Below, piece by piece: positions 10,967-22,477 of a stretch of 64,000 nt of DNA (position 1 is the first letter of the stretch; each line of letters starts with the position of its first letter). The stretch spans positions 682,001 to 746,000 of the forward strand of contig CALSFV010000209.1 of the NCBI GenBank assembly GCA_943737045.1. Reading direction: 5' to 3'. Source of the stretch: Parapristionchus giblindavisi. Its lineage: Eukaryota > Nematoda > Chromadorea > Rhabditida > Diplogasteridae. The position numbers were made by a program, and so were the translations under genes. The notes beneath the pieces are model-generated. The model was not told where the DNA came from. It did not search any database and saw only the letters and a list, made by a program, of their open reading frames with translations.

Positions 10967-13900
10967 ATGTCGTGGGTTACGGTAGTTCAGGTTATAACCG
11001 TCTGCGAGCTTACGCTAGCCATCGCCCTTTACTGCTTCTTGATTGCAGTAATTTTCAACAGAAACTTTGAAAGAGGACATACTTATCGTCTTGTTGTTCT
11101 CGTTTTAGCCATACATGGAATCGCTTTTTCTGTTCTATTCCTGCTTTGTACAGCGGTAAGTGTTTGAAACCTTCTAGAAGTATGACTGACCTAAATTCAA
11201 TGAGAAAATTGCGGGAAAACGTTGGTCTTTCTTTTGTCGCAGGTGAAAAAAGAGTAATATGTAAGAATACTCTTGATAAATACGTGAAAAATGATTGGAT
11301 AATATCAATATAATAATTATAGTTATTTAATAAAATGATAGCCAAGCTCCCTCTAAAGGGAGCGTTACCTATCTCAATGGTCTCTTCGACGCACAATGAT
11401 CTCTCGTTGTTAGAGAACAGAGAAATAGTCTGCGCAATGTAGAGACCATTGAGCCAGGTAACGCTCCCTTTAATGATCTCCATCAGGGTCACCTCTTTAT
11501 CGATGGCTATTTCGCTATTCCGCTGTTCGATCCCATCGTGTACTTCCTACCAAAATGGATGCTAGATATTTTAATCGTGGCTGCAGCCGTATCGTCCCTG
11601 CTCATGTGGCAATTGATCACCGGACCATGTATAATCCAGTACATCGGCATGATAAGGTTAGGCCTGAGCTATAGATTTCATCTATGTCGTCTATGTTACA
11701 TCTGTTTCCGGAAAAAAAGGAAAAAAATGTACGCCGCGAGAAAAATTATTTTGTGTGGAAATTTTATACAAAATACAGCTAACTGAGCAGTTATGAGTTA
11801 TGAGGTGATCGAATTCATAAACTTACACCCCGAGCTAATTTGAAACTCTCTGGCACTCATCTCTCACATTCCTTGTCTACGAGAGAGTGTTGCCAGAGTG
11901 GAGAGTACAATTAGATCGGGGTGTGCCTTTAAGACACCGGCTCAGTGAGATTCCAGATAGTGCTGGACATCGACCTCACCGATTTGGCTCAAATTGTTTT
12001 TGTGGATACCCCCATGGCCCAATATCACAAATTGGGTATTCATTTTTGCTGGGTCCTTGAAACACAGATGTGGCGGGTTCTCGAAATTTGAAAACTCGAT
12101 TTTCACCAAATAAAAATGGAGCGACCTAAGATCAATGTTAGTGTCGATTAATTATAAGTATAAATAGACATCAAAAACTCGCTATAGGACGGTCCGGATA
12201 TCCGATCGCAAACTGATTTTTTTACCTCCTCAAAACATTCTAAATTTAATTAAAATTTTAAAACAAAAAAACGGCAGCCTGATTTTCACCTCATTTTATA
12301 GAGCAAAAAATTCCGCGTCGAATGAGGCAAAAAAATCAAAAATCGATCGACCCGTGTTTTGAGATAAATGAACCTGAAGATGACCCGAAAATATTTTTGC
12401 CCTCAAACCCCCTCATGTTTGTACTCATATTGAAGAACTCGTCGAGTAGAACAACATTTATGTTGAACGTTTTGTCTGAAACTCTTATACAAGAGAGATA
12501 CATGAATTAAGATTTATTGGATCCAAATCTTTTCTATCGCTTGTATCTTGAGAACAAACGACTTTCATAGAATGCGACCAACAGGAAAAATAACGTGCTC
12601 GACGAGTTCTTTAAAATGAATACAAACATGGCAAGGATCCGACAACTTTTTTTTTCATGACCACTTTAGAGGCCATGTTTTTCAGAATAGGGGTCAACAA
12701 TTTTTTTTCTTGAAACAACAAATTAGGTATGGATTTTTGAGTTCTACAATATAGGCGTAACCATTTTGTGCACAAAAAATAATTTACTTTCGATTTACTC
12801 TAAATTGACTGAAGAACTGTGAGAATAAAGTAAACTGATGTATTTCTCTTGTACATGAGTTTCAGACAAAATGTTCAACATGAAAGTTGTTCTACTCGTT
12901 GAGCACTTCAATGTGAGTACAAACATGAGGGGGTTTGAAAACAAAAATATTTTCGAGTCATCTTCAGGTTCATTTATCTCAAAACAGGGGTCGATCGATT
13001 TTTTAATTTTTTTCCTCATTTGAAGCGGAATTTTTTGCTCTATAAAATGAGGTGAAAATTATGCTGCCTTTTTTTGTTTTAAAATTTTAATTAAATTTAG
13101 AATGTTTTGAGGAGGTAAAAAAATCAGTTTGCGATCGGATATCCGGACCGTCCTATAGCGAGTTTTTGTTGTCTATTTATACTTATAATTAATCGACACT
13201 AACATTGATCTTAGGTCGCTCCATTTTTATTTGGTGAAAATCGAGTTTTCAAATTTCGAGAACCCGCCACATCTGTGTTTCAAGGACCCAGCCCCAATGA
13301 ATACCCATTTTGTGATAGGGGGCCATGGGGGTATCCACAAAAAAATTTTGAACCAAATCGGTGAGATCGATGTCCGGGGTCAGTGGCTCAACCCTCTAAT
13401 CTTACTGAGCCGGTGTCTTAAATGTTCAAATTGTTAATGAAACTCAGTTCAGAAAACAAATGCCGTTGCACCAACGATTCGTTATATCTTACTCAATCTC
13501 TTTTATATGCTTATTCGTCGACGTGGTTGGCGTTTGTTTAATTAAATAAGTTTACTTATTTAATTAAACAATTTATATTTAAAGTGCATTCACTTAGTCT
13601 TGTACATCTATTTATAATATTAATTTAATTTCTTTCTTCCCTAATCAACCATTTGAGTACGTTTCAACTATCATTGTTCCTGCCGATGAGTATACGAGAC
13701 CATTGGTGCAGATCTCGAGAAAAGCCTTCAATATATCTGAAGATGTCCCATTAACAGCTTACGGATGCCCGGTTCATCTTCATGTCAATGTTCGTGAAAT
13801 TATTTTTACAGAAATTATATTAGTTATGATTAACAATGTACATTTTGCTCTCATCAACACCCTCTAACTTCTTCTATCTGGGAGAATAAAGCGGATGTTT

Positions 13901-14795
13901 CAAATTATGTTGGCGCCTGCCTTTATACAGTGAATTATCAATGGTTAGAATAATCGTTCGTTGATTAAGATGATCATGTATGGCATCGTTCCGACTCAGA
14001 CTATTACCTATGCAGTCTTCGTCATCTTTAACTTGAAGGTAACTTAGTACATCTACTATCTAGTAGTCGTTATCCTCGTTAACACAGATCTCATGTAAAA
14101 GTGTGTGAAAATAAGATCCTTTTTGCACAGAAAAAATAATTTTCCTCAGACTGGCCTAACTGAGTGCGAAAATCACATTTTTACATTTCGGGTTTCGAAA
14201 TTTGCATATCTATGCATTTAAAAAAAATAAAAATAGTAATCTAGCAGTAAGTTGTGTTGCATAAGTGAATAAGGTTGATCACATTCAGATAAGAAGCTAT
14301 CTCAATTCGTATGGTATTCAATTTAGTACTAAAACGATAACGATGCATCGAGAGTTCTTTGACATGCAAATTGTACAGGTAACTTACATGATTCGAGGAA
14401 GATTAAGAATTTCTATCAAGAAGGTGGTAAAATTGAAAGGGATACAAAAAACTATAGTAAAACTTCAATCCTCATGCCACTTACCCAATCTCGATGGCTT
14501 TGCATGAAAACAACATTTTTTTTCCAGTTTCTGATTCCACTTTTCGTGATTGCATTTCCCACTGGAGTTCTGATTTTCGGAGCTGTCTCTCAGTACGATC
14601 TCGGGCTAGGAACACTTTCGATCACTTTCTCAATATTCTCCGTTCCAATACTTCAGGTTTGCACTAATTGCACTAAATATGGTAATTTATGCATTTTCGT
14701 TACAGAGTTCAATTTTTATCTCAAAATGCAAGTCAAGCAATGAAGTCAACAGACCTCACATGGGAAGTTCGCATAAAACGTCCCGAGCTTTATGA
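10967..14795 (+). CDS. Str-class serpentine (7TM) chemoreceptor, 322 aa, 8 exons
   Basis: This is a predicted sensory-neuron membrane receptor. Exons are 10967-11155, 11487-11656, 13453-13531, 13658-13789, 13949-14038, 14289-14378, 14528-14656 and 14706-14795; lengths sum to 323 codons including TGA, with phases matching at every junction. Exon 1 holds TM1-2 (MSWVTVVQVITVCELTLAI, GHTYRLVVLVLAIHG). Exon 2 holds FDPIVYFLPKW and TM3, ending GMIR. Exon 3 is TM4, exon 4 the extracellular loop (VPADEYTRPLVQ) and exon 5 TM5. Exon 6 carries STKTITMHREFFDMQIVQ and exon 7 opens FLIPLFVIAFP, later SQYDLGLG. This S-T-(9-10)-Q-IP-P-DLG pattern is typical of the Str superfamily; Str or Srj fits better than Srh. 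The C-terminal SSIFISKCKSS replaces the usual D-P...YR ending. Intron 1 contains a MITE-B. Intron 2 holds a MITE-A and a 1.5-kb palindrome, which separates exon 2 from the rest. Its damaged paralogue is at 1-1004. Confidence 0.87.
11354..11473. mobile_element. MITE-B copy 2, intron 1 of Str gene
   Basis: The ends are TCTAAAGGGAGCGTTACC and GGTAACGCTCCCTTTAA. Its 3' edge lies 13 bp before exon 2, and the acceptor CCATCAG follows directly. Confidence 0.8.
11823..11929. mobile_element. MITE-A copy, intron 2 of Str gene
   Basis: The terminal inverted repeats are ACACCCCGAGCTAATTTGA and ATTAGATCGGGGTGTGCC, with inner CTCTGGC / GCCAGAG arms. It abuts the large palindrome at 11929. Confidence 0.8.
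11929..13422. repeat. Foldback element, 1.5-kb palindrome in intron 2 of Str gene
   Basis: The left end TTAAGACACCGGCTCAGT is mirrored by the right end ACTGAGCCGGTGTCTTAA. The arms include GGATACCCCCATGGCCC and its complement and CGGATATCCGGACCG-type inner pairs. Mirror-image ORFs at 12322-12510 (+) and 12795-13019 (-) share the peptide KSIDPCFEINEPEDD, as expected from palindromy, and do not indicate a gene. Confidence 0.9.
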
Positions 14796-16603
14796 TGAGC
14801 AATGATCGTACGGATCATATACAAAGTGAAGACATGTATAATTATACTAATTATTTTTGTTATTATTTTATATTTTTGAACGAATTGTATTGTATTGCCC
14901 TGGTATCAGAATTGCAACGGATGAATGAATGAATAGATATTTGTATTATAAGGTTAATTGATCAAGCAATCTCTCCACTTCCTTCTTCTGAAAAAAAGAG
15001 TTATTAATGAACGGGAACTGGACCGTGAATAAGGAGACAGAGAGATGACAATAAGAACAGGGAGAGGTAGAGGTGACAATAATTCGAGGGAGGTATAAAG
15101 TTGGAGAGATGAATTCTCTCAGAGACCGAAGGATATTACTTGTGAAAATGAAGATACCCCTTGCTTTGACCCCCTCTGCATACTATATGCTGAAAGGATA
15201 AGTATTGAATTGTATATAAAGTTGGAGCGGGAGGAGAGGTATGCATGGAGATGAAGAATGAGGGAATGATAGAAATAATAATCATACCGAGCAGCTACAT
15301 TTTTTCTCCATTTCCTTCGACTTCTGTAAACAATACCACATGAAAATATAATAGAGTCAATATGTTGTTCAACCATCTTTCAATTCCCAACATTTTGGTC
15401 ACTATTAATGAGTGTGTGTAGGAAAAATCTCTTGTTTTCTTTGTACGAGAGCGTCAGTAATGACATTTTCTTGTTTTCACATTGTTCGGAAATATGCACG
15501 CTCCCTTATAAATAAAAAAAAACAGTGTGGCGAAGGTTAGATTTGTTAGATGTGAGTTAGTAGAGTTTGATATTAGAGAGGAAGCGAGAGAGTGTAGGCG
15601 AAATATTTTGTTAATAGTGTTAGTTTTTATACCCGTTTTCTTGGTATTTACAGATTTTTCATTTTCTTATGCAAGTACATTTTATACCGACAATATTGTG
15701 TGTAGAAAAATCCCAGATATATAGTAATTTATGATCCTCTAATAGTAAAAATATTATAGAATTAAAACTGTCCGAACAATACAAATTCCGCACTTTGTCG
15801 CGCAATATTCAGACTCCGCCCACTTCTTCGCGCGACATAGCATTTTCTCTAATTTTATCGAATTTTATAGCGTTTCCTCATCATTTCACAGGACTTTCAA
15901 TAAAAATAAAATTATATGCATTGAAAAAAAGTTCGAAAAAACCATTCGAAAATTTGGAGTGCGTTTTTCTCAATGGTGGAGAAGTTTACTAAATTCGGCA
16001 TTTTGCGTGGTGTATGCAAAACTTTTGTAATTCTATAATATCAAAACGGAACAAGTTTCATTGAATGAAGACAATGGTCAATCTTTTCAATCATCTCATG
16101 TTTATAATCTGAGGTGACTGATCATTACTTAGCCCATGTGGACAATAATGGTCGGGCGCGTATGCGAAAGACTCAGTTGCATACCACTGTCACACATCTT
16201 TCCGTCTTTGCCCGGTAGATTATGATTTTGCAGAAACTATTGACACGAAAATTATGTGAAATTTCACTCTTGACGAGATCTGCAATCACATCCATCAAGA
16301 ATTGTTTCCAATATGTTCAATATTTTCATCACTCTGACCGTTGCTGTCACAGACAACAATCTATCATCTCTAGTGAGTGTTTGATTGGCCAGGGGAGATT
16401 TCTTAATCGCAGCATGACTTCATACTTTGGGTTTTGTTTTCTCCCTAACAGCTCGATTACGTACACTAATCCTAAATCGTTTTGTAACTCAATAAAATCA
16501 AATATATGTAGTTCTTGTTCTTAACATAATGCTTATCTTATATTCATACTCCGCCCCATTTTGGCCAAGTAAATTATGTATTTATTCATAATCTTGTAAG
16601 TGT

Positions 16604-17081
16604 CCTAATATGAAATGCTCATAAGTATCCGCATTATACATATTATGAAATAGAGAATACACATGTACTCCACAGCATGCAATACCTGTGAAGTGTTATA
16701 TTTAATACTTTGTGTTTAAAAAAACTCAAAAAGTGTTACATATAACACAACACAGGTCTTGTGTACAGTGGACTTCGCTTTTTTCTCTGTGTAAATCTTT
16801 GTGTTTTTTCTCTGTATTTGATGAACTTTCTATGGTCTCTGGCCTAATATGAAATGCTCATAAGTATCCGCATTATACATATTATGAAATAGAGAATACA
16901 CATGTACTCCACAGCATGCAATACCTGTGAAGTGTTATATTTAATACTTTGTGTTTAAAAAAACTCAAAAAGTGTTACATATAACACAACACAGGTCTTG
17001 TGTACAGTGGACTTCGCTTTTTTCTCTGTGTAAATCTTTGTGTTTTTTCTCTGTATTTGATGAACTTTCTATGGTCTCTGG
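16604..17081. repeat. Tandem duplication, 2 x 239 bp
   Basis: Two head-to-tail copies (16604-16842 and 16843-17081) read the same throughout by eye, starting CCTAATATGAAATGCTCATA and ending TTCTATGGTCTCTGG. The near-perfect identity implies a very recent duplication or a collapsed/duplicated assembly join. Confidence 0.9.
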
Positions 17082-18382
17082 CATTACTGCATAACTCGTT
17101 ATCGCTATAGAAAAAAAAACTTATCGGTCATTATAGAAAATGGTTTTTTTTGCTGTTGCAAAGTACTTTTCATATAAAGGTTTTGCTATTTGAACATTGA
17201 TTAGTAACTATTGAATGTTTCCTGTGGCCAGTAGACTGTCTGGAGATTATAATAAAATAACACTGGGTTCTATTGTTAGCAAATAACAATCTATGATATA
17301 CATCCGCATTTCCCACATTTCTGCTACATATTGTTAGCATACTCGGTTTCTCAAACAGTATTACTCCATCTATTATACAATTAAAAGTGGAGTCCGGCGT
17401 ATCTTCATGCAAATCCAACGCGCTTTACAAGTTCCCAGTCATGTGCAAAAATACATCAAGCCCTTACAATTAACTTAGTGGTTATACAGGGCACTTCTTA
17501 CTGACTACTTGCTTGCGATATCAATATTCAATATTCATATTCAATATGCATCAATATTCATTCCTGATTCTAGCGATAAATATGTTGATTTAGAATAAAA
17601 TAAATAGTGTGTGATATGTGGAGTAACTTTAGCTATCTTTTTTCGTCACAATATGTTCGCGAAATTATTCGCCTTTAAAGGGGCGTAACCATGTGTTATT
17701 CATTTCACATAATAATTCCTTGTTCACAGAAACAGCGAGAGCGTTACTTGGATGTTCTTAAACATGATGCACAATAATGAAGAAAGGGTATTTAGAATGA
17801 TATAAGCCCAGATGCAAAGTTTATAAATGAGTAGTGACGTTAACTATACTATTAGTATAGAAGACAGGTGCAGAAATATCGATCTATGGAATACGACATT
17901 CGTGGCACTTTCTCTCTGTCGCACTTGCGTCCTCACGTATTACATAACTTCGTTAATTATCATTAGTCCTTTTATAGAGAAATAGAGATAAAGTGTGCTT
18001 CATCGTTGAACGACTGTCAATTTTTGGCGCTTTCATACTAATTATAACTCTCCGCGTTGTTCCCAATACTTCTGCTTGCAAAGCGTATTTGAGTGTTTAC
18101 AAATGTAAGGAACCCTATTCAGCATTTTGGGCTATTGATCCAAACCAAAAAAAATCCTTATCGTTTCCATTAACATCTTCATTATCGATTCATTTCGATT
18201 CTTTTTCTTTTATCATACGAGTTTCATTATATATTCATGATTATTATTATTGACGCTCGTAAGAATTCGAATCGCCACTGTTCAAACCATGAAATGGCGG
18301 TTTGGTCTCCCAGTGCAACACGCTAATTAGGCCATTTTTTCTAACAAAGTTCAATATATGAAGCTTCTATACTTTAAAGCGT

Positions 18383-18485
18383 CACCGCAAGCAAATTTGA
18401 AACTCTCCCTCTGACCACACGCTCTCGCATTCTTTATCCTCGAGAGAGTATTGCTAGAGTGGAATTAGCTTGGGGTGTGCCTTTC
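18383..18485. mobile_element. MITE-A copy
   Basis: This is a diverged copy with AAATTTGAAACTCTC on the left and AATTAGCTTGGGGTGTGCC on the right. Confidence 0.65.
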
Positions 18486-18780
18486 ATGTATCTGTAGTCG
18501 TTATACCAAATCTTCATCATCGTCTTTACCTGCCACTTATCCATGTTATACACATAATATTAATAATATTATAAGATTATTATAAGATTATAATAGTCTT
18601 ATTATCACCTGATTATTACGCATAGCATTATTAAATATTTTTGTCTTCACAAGGGAATGGTCTGAGGACACATGTCCCGATCGAAATTTTGAGGGTAGAC
18701 TAATTCGAACTCGCTAATTTCAAAGCCGTTTTAAAATCCTGCACTTTTTATTTTATTTTTCAGATTTGTATATTTCTCAA

Positions 18781-21700
18781 ATGAGCATTGTCGAACCATG
18801 GAGCAATTACATTGAGCATATTTACATGACATGGTTCGTTAGTTTTTGTTGGTTCTATAAAAGTATTATTATTAAAGAGACACGTAATTTGCCCTCTATC
18901 CGCTCAGGCAATACTCCCTCGCTGTCTTTGTCTACGAGAGAGTGTTGGCAGAGCGGAGGGTAGAATTAGCTTGGGGTGTGCCTTTAAAACAAATCTTACA
19001 TTGTAAAACTTCAGTTCGTCCATTATTGGATTAAGTTCGGTTTTCGTTTTCATCCTCACCTGTATGCTGATCGTTTATGCCGACAAGACGACCGTTGTAG
19101 TGTACAAGAAACGACTGATCGTCGTTCTGGTAATTCTTCTTTCAAGGAACCTCTCTCAATGGCCTTTTCATTGCGCATAATATTTCTCTGTTCTCTAAGA
19201 ACGATAAAACATTGCGCGTCGAAGAGACCATTGAGAGAGGTTACTTCCTTTCATGTTGCTTGTTCTATGTTTCACGATCACTGTAAAAATGCCAAAGAGA
19301 TATGAATGCTGATTTAAGCTTAAGACCATTTCAGAAAAATTTGATATTCTATTTTTCCCCATGAGAACAGTTAAAATTAGCTTATTTTTTTTTAATTTCA
19401 AGGAAAGATCTCTTTTTCAAGATAATCAGTACTACTCTGGATGTCGTTCTCACTATTTTCGTCCACCCAATTCCGCTCAAACCCACCTCCTGCCTGTACA
19501 CCAACGGAGTTTTATATAATATATTTAAAATCGACACTATTGTACAAATAGTGAGTCTGTTATGTTGTTATGTGCACCCGTTGGGTCATTTCCTATGATA
19601 ATATATGGATGAAAAATATATTTTAATATGAAACATCGTATGCATTTTTTACAGGATTTACTAATACTACTGGTCGCTTTGCACGTGATTGCATATCTAT
19701 CATGCTTTCTGCATATACACCAGGTTTGTCGACCATGTGGTGTTGTTACATCTCCACGCGCCATCTTCTCTGCATAATAAGTAAAAGATGATATTTCAGA
19801 CGGTCCAGAAGCCCGGATCTAAACTGATTCTGCGTAAATGGACTGGAAAACTGTTATTAGTTCTTCTTTTATTTGTGACTATTCCACAATCCGCTGTTGC
19901 TCACGTAAGAAATTATTTCATTTGTTTGCATAATCAACGTCTATGTTCCAGTTAGCCAAATCCGACATCACACAAAATCGGACATTTATACAGCAGGTTG
20001 TTCTTTTTCTTCTTTAATTTGTAGTTACATCTAGCTTGCATCCAAAAATTTTGTAATAAGCCACAAATTATAGTGTTAGGTGGAATGGGTAATAATGCGA
20101 AAGTGGCACAGCAATTTGTCTCTTCTTACCGCACATAATTGAACTTGAACTAGCTTGACCAGCACACCACTTGTCGATAAGCGTTGAAAGTACTACGGCA
20201 AACACTAATAGTAAGTGGTGCGAAATTGAAGAAAAGCGAAAGGATGTTCCAAAGTTCGATTTCCACACGAACCAAAAGTGATCGGAATCAATGGCGCATT
20301 AGTATCATTTAAACCTAATAGTAACCAGGCTCTTTGCCAGTCTATGAAAACAAGCGCACCACAGAATCACTCACTTGTGAGCTATTTACAGCTCTCGTTC
20401 AAGGTGAATAACATCTTTCGCAGGTGCTTCCACATCATCCAGACTACATACGCGAACAGATTGTTTGCTTCAACGATGACGTCATCTACGTCGTGTTGCT
20501 CCTAGTATTGGATGCAATACTATGTGGACTAATTATTGCTCTGGTGAGTGGCGTTCGAAAGAAACGAAAAGACACGAAAAATTGGGGAGAGAATGAGTGA
20601 AAATATTTCACTGATATTCTTTTCTTTTCGCAACTTTTTAACAGAGTGCTCTGTAGAGTGTTCACTGTGCTTTTGGTGGAAGTATGCACTGAGAAATTAT
20701 ACCCCACAAAGTGGCTACAAAAACAATATTTAACTCTCATCTTTGTATAATGATAGTGTAAGTCGACGAAACTACGGAAAACAATAATTTCTGAGCAATA
20801 GTGCTCAGAGTTATAACGGTTAAGGAAAACCGCAGTTTGCTGCACCCGTGTCGTGTTTTAGTTTTTTTTTATTATCCTCACCACCTAAGAATCAAAAAGT
20901 ACTGATAACAGCATTCGAAGCACAAAATAAATTATGGAACAGTTAATTTCACTTATTTATTATAATCTATTTCAGATTTGCTTCCATATTTTCTACACAT
21001 TATCTAGGAACAAATTCATAAGCAAACGAAGTGAAGAAACCCATCGCCGCAATACTGTACAACTTATTATCCAAGTAAACAGTATCTATTTTTTTCTACA
21101 TGTCAAAAAAATCTTTCCATATTCCGTTTTAATAACATACCATTATCGTGCTAGAAATTATGTTTTAGATCGATTAACCCATCAGAAATCAAAAACTTTT
21201 TTTGTTAGTGCATCGTCTACATCATTCAGAAATCTGAGGCCTGCAGCTTGGAAACAAATGAAGTTATAAAAAAAAAGATTGCAATAGTTTTGGTCGATAC
21301 TGCATTTAATTTTTTTTTCTCATTTTTTTGCAGGTTGTACCTCCTATCTTCTGCTTATTATCACCCCTCTTCGGCATTTATATTTTAAATTCACAACGGC
21401 CAGGTAATATTCATATTCTGACTACCAAAGCCAATTAAATGTTTTCATAGAATTGATGATAACCGTCATCCTGATTTGCTCGCTCCATTCGATCGTTCAT
21501 TCTGTTCTTTACATCACTACTACAAAGGTTAATTTTACAGCACTTTGAAAAATATATACGCACACCAACAAACCTCTTAAAAAGGCGAAATATTAACTAG
21601 AACGGTTCCCTGACGGAAATATTCCCTCACTAGTGAATATATTTCATAATTTCTTAAGAATTTTTTTTCTTTTTATGTGACAGATTAGCATTCCTAAGCT

Positions 21701-21925
21701 ATTGTGACTGCACTGTTAACAGTTTAAGGACTTATGAAATAGTGTGGCAATACCGTTGAAATGCATCATTACTATACTTAGACATCATACAATTTGCAGT
21801 CATATCGTTACTTTCTCACACTGAAGTGCAAGATGAACAAAGACGATCTCGAAATGTCCTCTACATCGGCCGTTCGACACACTATCGCGCCTAACATGTA
21901 CTACAATGCGATATTTGTCTCATGA
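18781..21925 (+). CDS. Srh-class serpentine chemoreceptor 1, 335 aa, 11 exons
   Basis: This is a predicted chemosensory GPCR. Exons are 18781-18833, 19015-19129, 19422-19550, 19655-19723, 19800-19904, 19952-19996, 20424-20543, 20976-21074, 21334-21403, 21451-21527 and 21800-21925 (336 codons including TGA, all phases consistent). The N-terminus is MSIVEPWSNYIEHIY. TM1 ends in exon 2. TM2-3 lie in exons 3-4 and TM4 in exon 5. The loop VLPHHPDYIREQIVC and TM5 are in exon 7. TM6 is PPIFCLLSPLFGIYIL (exon 9). TM7 carries the Srh hallmark SLHSIVHSVLYI (exon 10), followed by KSYRYF in place of KPYRDF. ATG 18781 is chosen because the paralogues start at the same place with MxIVEPxS. A TTTTTCAG just upstream (ends 18764) may be a trans-splice site. 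Intron 1 holds a MITE-A and intron 2 a MITE-B. An AATAAA lies at 22037-22042. Confidence 0.9.
18887..18988. mobile_element. MITE-A copy, intron 1 of Srh gene 1
   Basis: The arms are TCCGCTCAGGCAATACTCCC and GTGTTGGCAGAGCGGA, with 3' terminus AATTAGCTTGGGGTGTGCC. Confidence 0.75.
19140..19251. mobile_element. MITE-B copy 3, intron 2 of Srh gene 1
   Basis: The element starts about 11 bp after exon 2 with CAAGGAACCTCTCTCAATGG and ends CATTGAGAGAGGTTACTTCC. It sits at a different place in the intron from the copy in Srh gene 2, so the two insertions look independent. Confidence 0.75.
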
Positions 21926-22362
21926 TTTTGAGTGATTCTGATCCATAGATGATGACATATTTATTTATTTTATATATTGTCAATTACATCTTATCGATGA
22001 TCCAACAGGATAGGATGCTAAAAAATGGGAAGAATCAATAAATACAGTATATCGATTGACTACCCTGTCATTTCTACCGTTTCCTTTCGATTATTGTACT
22101 TGCCGTTACTCCTCAATTTGCAGGGAATTATTATAACATGATAATAATCATCGGCATGAAGCCCTGTCTGCCTATTGATTGGACGCACTAACACTAACAT
22201 AAATTATGTGCGTGACAATGTTTTGTTAATAAAGGAAAGATATTCCAGATTTGGAATGATTATATTGGCAGTAGATATTTATCGTTGCACCAATATCTAG
22301 TGTTCTGTAAAACACATGCACATTTTCCTTTGTTTTTTTTGGCCGTATGCATGAACAACGGG

Positions 22363-22477
22363 AAAACTGTTTTCCTGGAAAATGTGACCTCATTAGCGTA
22401 GGCTTATAGTTAGGCGTTTTCCAAAAATCCTCCACCTACGCTAATGACATCACATTTTCCCGGAAAACGGTATATGC
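22363..22477. repeat. Hairpin element
   Basis: The inner arms TTTTCCTGGAAAATGTGA and TCACATTTTCCCGGAAAAC pair, with CATTAGCGTAGG / CCTACGCTAATG inside and a short loop. Confidence 0.75.

Larger units (their letters stand above)
14796..18780. other. Intergenic: Str downstream flank plus an orphan upstream flank
   Basis: 14810-16390 parallels 5618-7700. 17113-17995 parallels the Str upstream flank 9905-10870 but is followed at 18000-18260 by sequence that no longer encodes the receptor N-terminus. An embedded tandem duplication lies at 16604-17081 and a MITE-A at 18383-18485. No gene was recognised. Confidence 0.6.

Noticed and set aside
12322..13019. ORF pair sharing KSIDPCFEINEPEDD
   Set aside because: They are the two arms of the palindrome 11929-13422; no splice or domain support.
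15527..15724. 65-codon ORF with hydrophobic segment (ILLIVLVFIPVFLVF)
   Set aside because: The paralogous segment near 7130-7290 does not preserve the frame, so it is likely non-coding flank.
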